From positions 1 through 10,749 of the forward strand of contig JAFAPL010000553.1 in assembly GCA_019247135.1 (NCBI GenBank): 10,749 nt of DNA, given 5' to 3'. Shown in pieces: positions 7,234 through 10,749 of the stretch. This stretch comes from Chloroflexota bacterium (GTDB lineage: Bacteria; Chloroflexota; UBA6077; CF-72). The notes beneath the pieces were generated by a model that did not search any database, was not told where the DNA came from, and saw only the letters and a list, made by a program, of their open reading frames with translations. The first letter of the stretch is position 1; each line of letters starts with the position of its first letter. The position numbers were made by a program, and so were the translations under genes.

Positions 7234-8196
7234 TCACGTCGCTGTGACTGCTCTCAGGACCGTGCCGGCGTGGCGGGCGGCGCCGAGCAGACCAGTCCCG
7301 CGGGCTTCCTCGAAGCGGACCCGGGCCTCGTCCAGCATCGCGCGCGCAATCGAGCCAGGCCGTGCGCTCGCTCCCTGTACGTAGCCGTACTCGCGGCGAA
7401 GCGGCCCAGTCGCCTGAGCGACCAGCCAGGCCTGGCCCGGTGTCATGCGCGAGCGCCAGACGCCCGAGCGATTCAACAGCACGCCGCGACCCACGTCGCG
7501 CTTCCAGGTCTCGCTCCGTCCGACGTTACGCCTGGCTTGTGCGCCGAACTCCTCCAGCATCGACGGCTCGAACTGGATGTTGACGAACTCACACAGCGCA
7601 CGCGTCTCAGGCTCTGGATGGCTGACGAGGTGTTCGTAGACAACGGTGCGAATGCGGCGTGGTTGCACACGCGCGAACGCTTCGGCCCCCAGCACGGCGT
7701 CCGTCCAACGCTGCGCGTTCGAGAGTACGGACCGGGACGCTGCCCAGGGTACGCCCAGGAGCGAGCTGACGGTATCGACCGGGTCACGCACCACATTCAC
7801 GAACGAAGCGTCCGGGAAGAGGCTGCCGATCAGGTCGAGGCACATCACGTGAAGTGGCGTTTTCTCGATCGCTCGCAGGCCGGCGGCGGGGCGGAAATGC
7901 TCGACGATGCGCGTGAAGAGGTCGAGCGCGGTGATCGGGCTTTCGATGTGGTTCCAGAACTCGCCGAGGTCCGGCAGGTCTGCTTCTCCCTCGAGCAGGG
8001 CTCGCGCCTGGCGAAGAGCGTCTGGAGAGAGGGGCGTGTCGGCCGCGAGTCCCAGCTCCGGCAATACATAGGAGAAGAAGTGCGTTTCGGGCAGGGAAAA
8101 TGCCTGAGAGCTCGCACTCAGAATGCACTGCACCAGCGTGGTGCCCGAGCGCGGGCAACCGACGACGAAGATCGGCCGGTCCAGCATAGCTGTCAC
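7234..8196 (-). CDS. PAPS-dependent sulfotransferase family protein
   Basis: A 320-residue cytoplasmic-type enzyme. The 5'-phosphosulfate-binding loop is GCPRSGTTL (13-21). EKTP (111-114) and VNVVRDPVDTVSS (133-145), with R137 and S144 as the expected 3'-phosphate-binding residues, complete the PAPS site. The family transfers sulfate from PAPS to hydroxyl or amino groups; in this cluster the likely acceptor is a sugar of the exported glycan (inference). It stands alone between gaps of 88 and 106 nt, unlike its tightly packed neighbours, and may be separately expressed or have been inserted. An in-frame TAA at 8209-8211 limits the start to GTG 8196 or ATG 8187 (residue 4); I kept GTG because a weak AAGG lies upstream of it. 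Confidence 0.9.
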   Translation of the reverse strand: MTAMLDRPIFVVGCPRSGTTLVQCILSASSQAFSLPETHFFSYVLPELGLAADTPLSPDALRQARALLEGEADLPDLGEFWNHIESPITALDLFTRIVEHFRPAAGLRAIEKTPLHVMCLDLIGSLFPDASFVNVVRDPVDTVSSLLGVPWAASRSVLSNAQRWTDAVLGAEAFARVQPRRIRTVVYEHLVSHPEPETRALCEFVNIQFEPSMLEEFGAQARRNVGRSETWKRDVGRGVLLNRSGVWRSRMTPGQAWLVAQATGPLRREYGYVQGASARPGSIARAMLDEARVRFEEARGTGLLGAARHAGTVLRAVTAT

Positions 8197-8284
8197 TTTC
8201 GGATAGCCTTAGCTGCTCGTGCTGGCGGGCTGGCGCGGCGGCATGCCGACCATTCATGTTCTGGAAGCGTCACGGCGAAGCGCG
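8197..8284. other. Intergenic gap between Wzt-like gene and sulfotransferase
   Basis: An 88-nt non-coding gap. It contains a 10-nt palindrome (CGGCATGCCG at 8239-8248) of the kind common by chance in GC-rich DNA. I see no clear terminator or promoter. Confidence 0.35.
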
Positions 8285-9562
8285 TCACCGTAGGGCCTCC
8301 GCCAGCGGTTCGTTGGCGGTGATACGCCAGTCCGCTCGGATCAGCACTGGACCGTTCAACTGGTGCGGCAAATAGCCGCTGCCAAAAAAGTCCCGCGGCT
8401 CGACCGTGAAGCTCGCCACATGCTCCAACAGGTCCAACTGCCGCTCGCCTGATAGACAGCCCAGGGTCAGCAGGTATTCGCCAGGCACCAGCGGCACCTC
8501 ATCGAGTCTGCATACCACTCGACCGGACGCCGGCGCGCGCTCCCACAGCCCCAGCTGCGCGCGCGTCTGCAGAAAGAACAGCGGCGTACCCATGCCGTTC
8601 GAGACGATGATCCCGAAGCTCGGATTGGCAATCTCCGCTGGCGCGGCGTAGCTGATGTGGAACTCCAGCGTCTCGCCACAGCCCACCGCGGACACCGGCA
8701 TACCATCCGGGTCGCGCAGGTCGAGGCTCGTAAAAACTGGCGTCAATCGCGGGTCCAGTCGCGGCACGGCCGACAGGTCGACCCCGGCTCGAGGCTCGGC
8801 GCGCGCCCCCAGGTAAGCGGAGATGCAAGCGCCAGGGTCGCCTTCCTGAACCACGCGGCCGCCATCGACAACGATGACTCGCTGACAGAGTTTTTCTACC
8901 GAAGGCAGGTTGTGACTGACGAACAGCACCGTACGCCCCTCGCGCGCGACCTCGCCCATGCGGCCGAGACACTTCTTCTGGAATGCCGCGTCGCCAACCG
9001 CCAGCACCTCGTCGACCAGCAAAATCTCGGGCTCGAGATGTGCCGCGACCGCGAACGCCAGTCGCAGATACATGCCGCTCGAGTAGCGTTTGACGGGCGT
9101 GTCGATGAACCGTTCGACCTCCGCGAATGCCACGATTTCGTCGAAGCGACGCGTGATCTCCGAGCGGCGCATGCCGAGAATCGCCCCGTTGAGAAAGATG
9201 TTCTCGCGCCCGGTCAACTCTGGATGGAATCCGGTGCCGACCTCCAGCAGGCTGCCGACACGACCGTGCACTTGGGCGCGGCCCTCGGTCGGCTCGGTGA
9301 TTCGCGACAGGATCTTGAGCAAGGTGCTCTTGCCGGCCCCGTTGTGGCCGATGATGCCGAGCACCTCGCCTGGCGCAATCTCCAGCGACACATTGCGGAG
9401 TGCCCAGATCGTGTTCGACTCGGCGGCACCTGACCCTCCGAGACGGCGAAACGGCGCCACGAGCGCAACGCTCAAGCTGTCGCGCAGCGAACGGTAGGTC
9501 TCGCGCTGGCCGATGCGGTAGCGCTTGCCGAGTCGCTCCGCACGAATGGCGTACGCGCTCAC
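8285..9562 (-). CDS. wzt: ABC transporter ATP-binding protein of the polysaccharide exporter (Wzt-like) with C-terminal extension
   Basis: A 425-residue protein. The N-terminal ATPase has Walker A GHNGAGKST (72-80), signature YSSGM (160-164), Walker B ILLVDE (180-185) and the switch histidine in SHN (216-218). The early segment SLRDSL (25-30) and the block NTIWALRNVSLEI (50-62) are typical of the Wzt/TagH/RfbE branch. Residues of about 262-425 form a separate domain that resembles the beta-rich C-terminal Wzt domain. In characterised systems that domain binds the modified end of the O-polysaccharide before export. ATP hydrolysis would power transfer of lipid-linked glycan across the inner membrane with a Wzm permease. 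No Wzm is in the window. Start GTG 9562 overlaps the upstream glycosyltransferase stop (GTGA). The symbol is assigned by family, not by proven orthology. Confidence 0.93.
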   Translation of the reverse strand: MSAYAIRAERLGKRYRIGQRETYRSLRDSLSVALVAPFRRLGGSGAAESNTIWALRNVSLEIAPGEVLGIIGHNGAGKSTLLKILSRITEPTEGRAQVHGRVGSLLEVGTGFHPELTGRENIFLNGAILGMRRSEITRRFDEIVAFAEVERFIDTPVKRYSSGMYLRLAFAVAAHLEPEILLVDEVLAVGDAAFQKKCLGRMGEVAREGRTVLFVSHNLPSVEKLCQRVIVVDGGRVVQEGDPGACISAYLGARAEPRAGVDLSAVPRLDPRLTPVFTSLDLRDPDGMPVSAVGCGETLEFHISYAAPAEIANPSFGIIVSNGMGTPLFFLQTRAQLGLWERAPASGRVVCRLDEVPLVPGEYLLTLGCLSGERQLDLLEHVASFTVEPRDFFGSGYLPHQLNGPVLIRADWRITANEPLAEALR

Positions 9563-10434
9563 CAGCGAATCGGCGCCTCACGGACGAACTGATAGCGGTT
9601 GTTTTCGAGCCGCGGCAGCAGCACACCGCGTGCACGCCGGGCCAGCCGCGCTAGCCGCGTCGGCAAATTATTCTCCACGATGGCCAAGACCCGGAAGAGC
9701 CCAACCGTTTCACGGGTGACAGACGTGTTCTTAGAAAACGCGCCGTAATGGATGAAGTCACGCCGAAAGCTGTCGCGCAGGTCGCCAAAGCGCAGCCCCT
9801 GTCGACGCAGCGATGTCTGAAAGTACGCGCAACTGTCCCAGCAGTTTCGCTCGACTGGCCCTTCGGTCAACATCTCGCGATGGAAGGCCATCGACTCGTG
9901 TGAGCGCTGAAACGCCTCGCGTTTGTAAATGCAGAACCACGTGTGATTGCGCTCGTTCAGGCTGATCGTGTTGCCGTTGTACGGCTCATGCACGACGCCC
10001 GTGGGCGTGTAGTCAGTCGAAAAGCCCACCAGGTCCGACTCATTGCGCAGGTGTTCGAGCATGTACTTGACGAACCGGCCCGAGAAGATCTCGAAGTCAG
10101 CATCAACTGAGGCCACAAACGGTGTTTCGATCCTGCGCAACTCGCGGTCCCAGAGCGGGTCGCAGTACTCGAAAGGGCCTTCGAGTGAGTCGGCGCTAAC
10201 GCGCGCATTGATACCTGCGAGGTCGGCATCGTGGTGTGGATTACGCACGAGTTCGACGAACGGAAGACGCTCCCAGCGCGGAAAGAAATACGCTTTCTGC
10301 TCTGGTAAAAGGTAGTTCGAATAGACACGCAGCTCGAAATCTACATCGTGTACCTTGCGGTAGCTGCGCACGGCGTAATCCGCGATCACCGCGTCGCGCG
10401 GAGTGACGATCATGAAGAACGTAACTTCAGGCAT
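9559..10434 (-). CDS. Probable GT-A-fold glycosyltransferase (GT2-like)
   Basis: A 291-residue protein. It starts with VTFFMIVTPRDAV (4-16), a short first strand as in nucleotide-diphospho-sugar transferases. A DxD-type motif, VASVDADFEIF (107-117) with D111 and D113, would bind the metal and the nucleotide-sugar. WDS at about 199-201 is a candidate acceptor-side element. No membrane spans are seen. The C-terminal part (about 240-291) is rich in Arg and Leu and may associate with the membrane. It overlaps the upstream methyltransferase by 8 nt and the Wzt-like gene by 4 nt, so it belongs to the export module. The GT-A fold is likely, but I do not recognise a closer family and the donor is unknown. 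Confidence 0.78.
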   Translation of the reverse strand: MPEVTFFMIVTPRDAVIADYAVRSYRKVHDVDFELRVYSNYLLPEQKAYFFPRWERLPFVELVRNPHHDADLAGINARVSADSLEGPFEYCDPLWDRELRRIETPFVASVDADFEIFSGRFVKYMLEHLRNESDLVGFSTDYTPTGVVHEPYNGNTISLNERNHTWFCIYKREAFQRSHESMAFHREMLTEGPVERNCWDSCAYFQTSLRRQGLRFGDLRDSFRRDFIHYGAFSKNTSVTRETVGLFRVLAIVENNLPTRLARLARRARGVLLPRLENNRYQFVREAPIRW

Positions 10435-10749
10435 TCGTCGCTACGACAAACGTACTCTTGCCTACTTGATGGCGGCGCAGAACGCTCAATCCCGCGGAGT
10501 TGAATACGCGATCGATGATCTCTGGCGCGTGAAAGGTGTACACGTGCGCCATTTCGGGGCCCTGTGCCAACAGATGTTGCCAGCCTTCCTCGGTCGTCGG
10601 GTCAATGTAGTCGATCACGGCATATCCGTTGGGCTTGAGCACACGCGCGAACTCTTGCGCATACCCGTGAATGATGCCCAGCTTGAGCTCCACGAACGTA
10701 TTGGCCGAAAAGATGGCGTCAAGCGAGCCCGCGGTCGCGAACCCCAGCG
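10427..10749 (-). CDS. SAM-dependent methyltransferase, C-terminal part; 5' end beyond the window
   Basis: The frame is open from the right edge (codons from 10747) to a TGA at 10427, giving 106 residues. A GTG at 10693 lies inside the frame but is not the start, since the reading frame continues upstream with sensible sequence. FDAIFSAN-like DAIFSANTF near the edge fits methyltransferase motif II/post-II. It is followed by FARVLKPNGYAVIDYI, which fits the motif III strand of class I methyltransferases, and a C-terminal region ending FVVATNA. Motif I, which would confirm SAM binding, lies outside the window. It sits directly upstream of a glycosyltransferase and a Wzt-like ATPase, so a sugar or glycan-terminus methyltransferase is plausible. 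The substrate is unknown. Confidence 0.75.
   Translation of the reverse strand, partial: LGFATAGSLDAIFSANTFVELKLGIIHGYAQEFARVLKPNGYAVIDYIDPTTEEGWQHLLAQGPEMAHVYTFHAPEIIDRVFNSAGLSVLRRHQVGKSTFVVATNA

Noticed and set aside
8239..8248. 10-nt palindrome as an operator
   Set aside because: Palindromes of this length and composition are common by chance in GC-rich DNA, and nothing else supports a site here.
7120..8322. 400-residue open frame on the plus strand
   Set aside because: It is antisense to the well-supported sulfotransferase and has no recognisable motifs.
8499..9635. 378-residue open frame on the minus strand
   Set aside because: It is another frame of the Wzt-like gene, Arg/Ser-rich and without motifs, while the main frame has all ABC ATPase motifs.

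Overview
The window is a GC-rich bacterial segment in which every gene I can support lies on the minus strand, so transcription runs from the right edge to the left edge. It holds nine complete genes and two genes cut by the edges. The contents are those of a surface-polysaccharide or O-antigen-like biosynthesis and export cluster. There are four soluble or peripheral glycosyltransferases, one of them a family-10 fucosyltransferase-like enzyme. There is also a polytopic membrane protein that may be a GT-C-type glycosyltransferase, an ABC-transporter ATPase of the Wzt type with a C-terminal extension, a PAPS-dependent sulfotransferase, a DegT/DnrJ/EryC1 sugar aminotransferase, two SAM-dependent methyltransferases and a small cupin. 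No mobile element, CRISPR array, tRNA or rRNA is visible. The organism cannot be named from this sequence. High GC, frequent GTG/TTG starts and a Wzt-type exporter suggest a high-GC environmental bacterium, but the phylum is open.

Layout in transcription order. Module A (about 10749-8285): the C-terminal part of a methyltransferase, a GT-A-fold glycosyltransferase and the Wzt-like ATPase, joined by 8-nt and 4-nt overlaps. Module B (8196-7234): the sulfotransferase alone, flanked by the only two real intergenic gaps (88 and 106 nt). Module C (7127 to the left edge): two GT4-like glycosyltransferases, the cupin, the sugar aminotransferase, a TylM1/DesVI-like methyltransferase, the membrane protein and the GT10-like enzyme. 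Module C genes are joined by overlaps or by gaps of 4-7 nt, so it behaves as one operon-like unit. No stretch longer than 106 bases lacks a gene.

How the genes may work together (inference). Cytoplasmic glycosyltransferases would build a glycan on a lipid carrier. The aminotransferase, and perhaps the methyltransferase, would make an amino sugar or N-methylated amino sugar for it. The GT10-like enzyme would add a 6-deoxyhexose such as fucose, and the sulfotransferase would add sulfate. The Wzt-like ATPase, with a permease (Wzm) not present here, would export the product. The membrane protein could modify it on the outer face of the membrane. The nucleotide-sugar synthesis genes (sugar nucleotidyltransferase, 4,6-dehydratase, GDP-fucose synthesis) and Wzm are not in the window. 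The most unusual aspect is the combination of sulfation, probable amino-sugar methylation and a GT10 enzyme in one Wzt-type cluster. Each enzyme family on its own is known.
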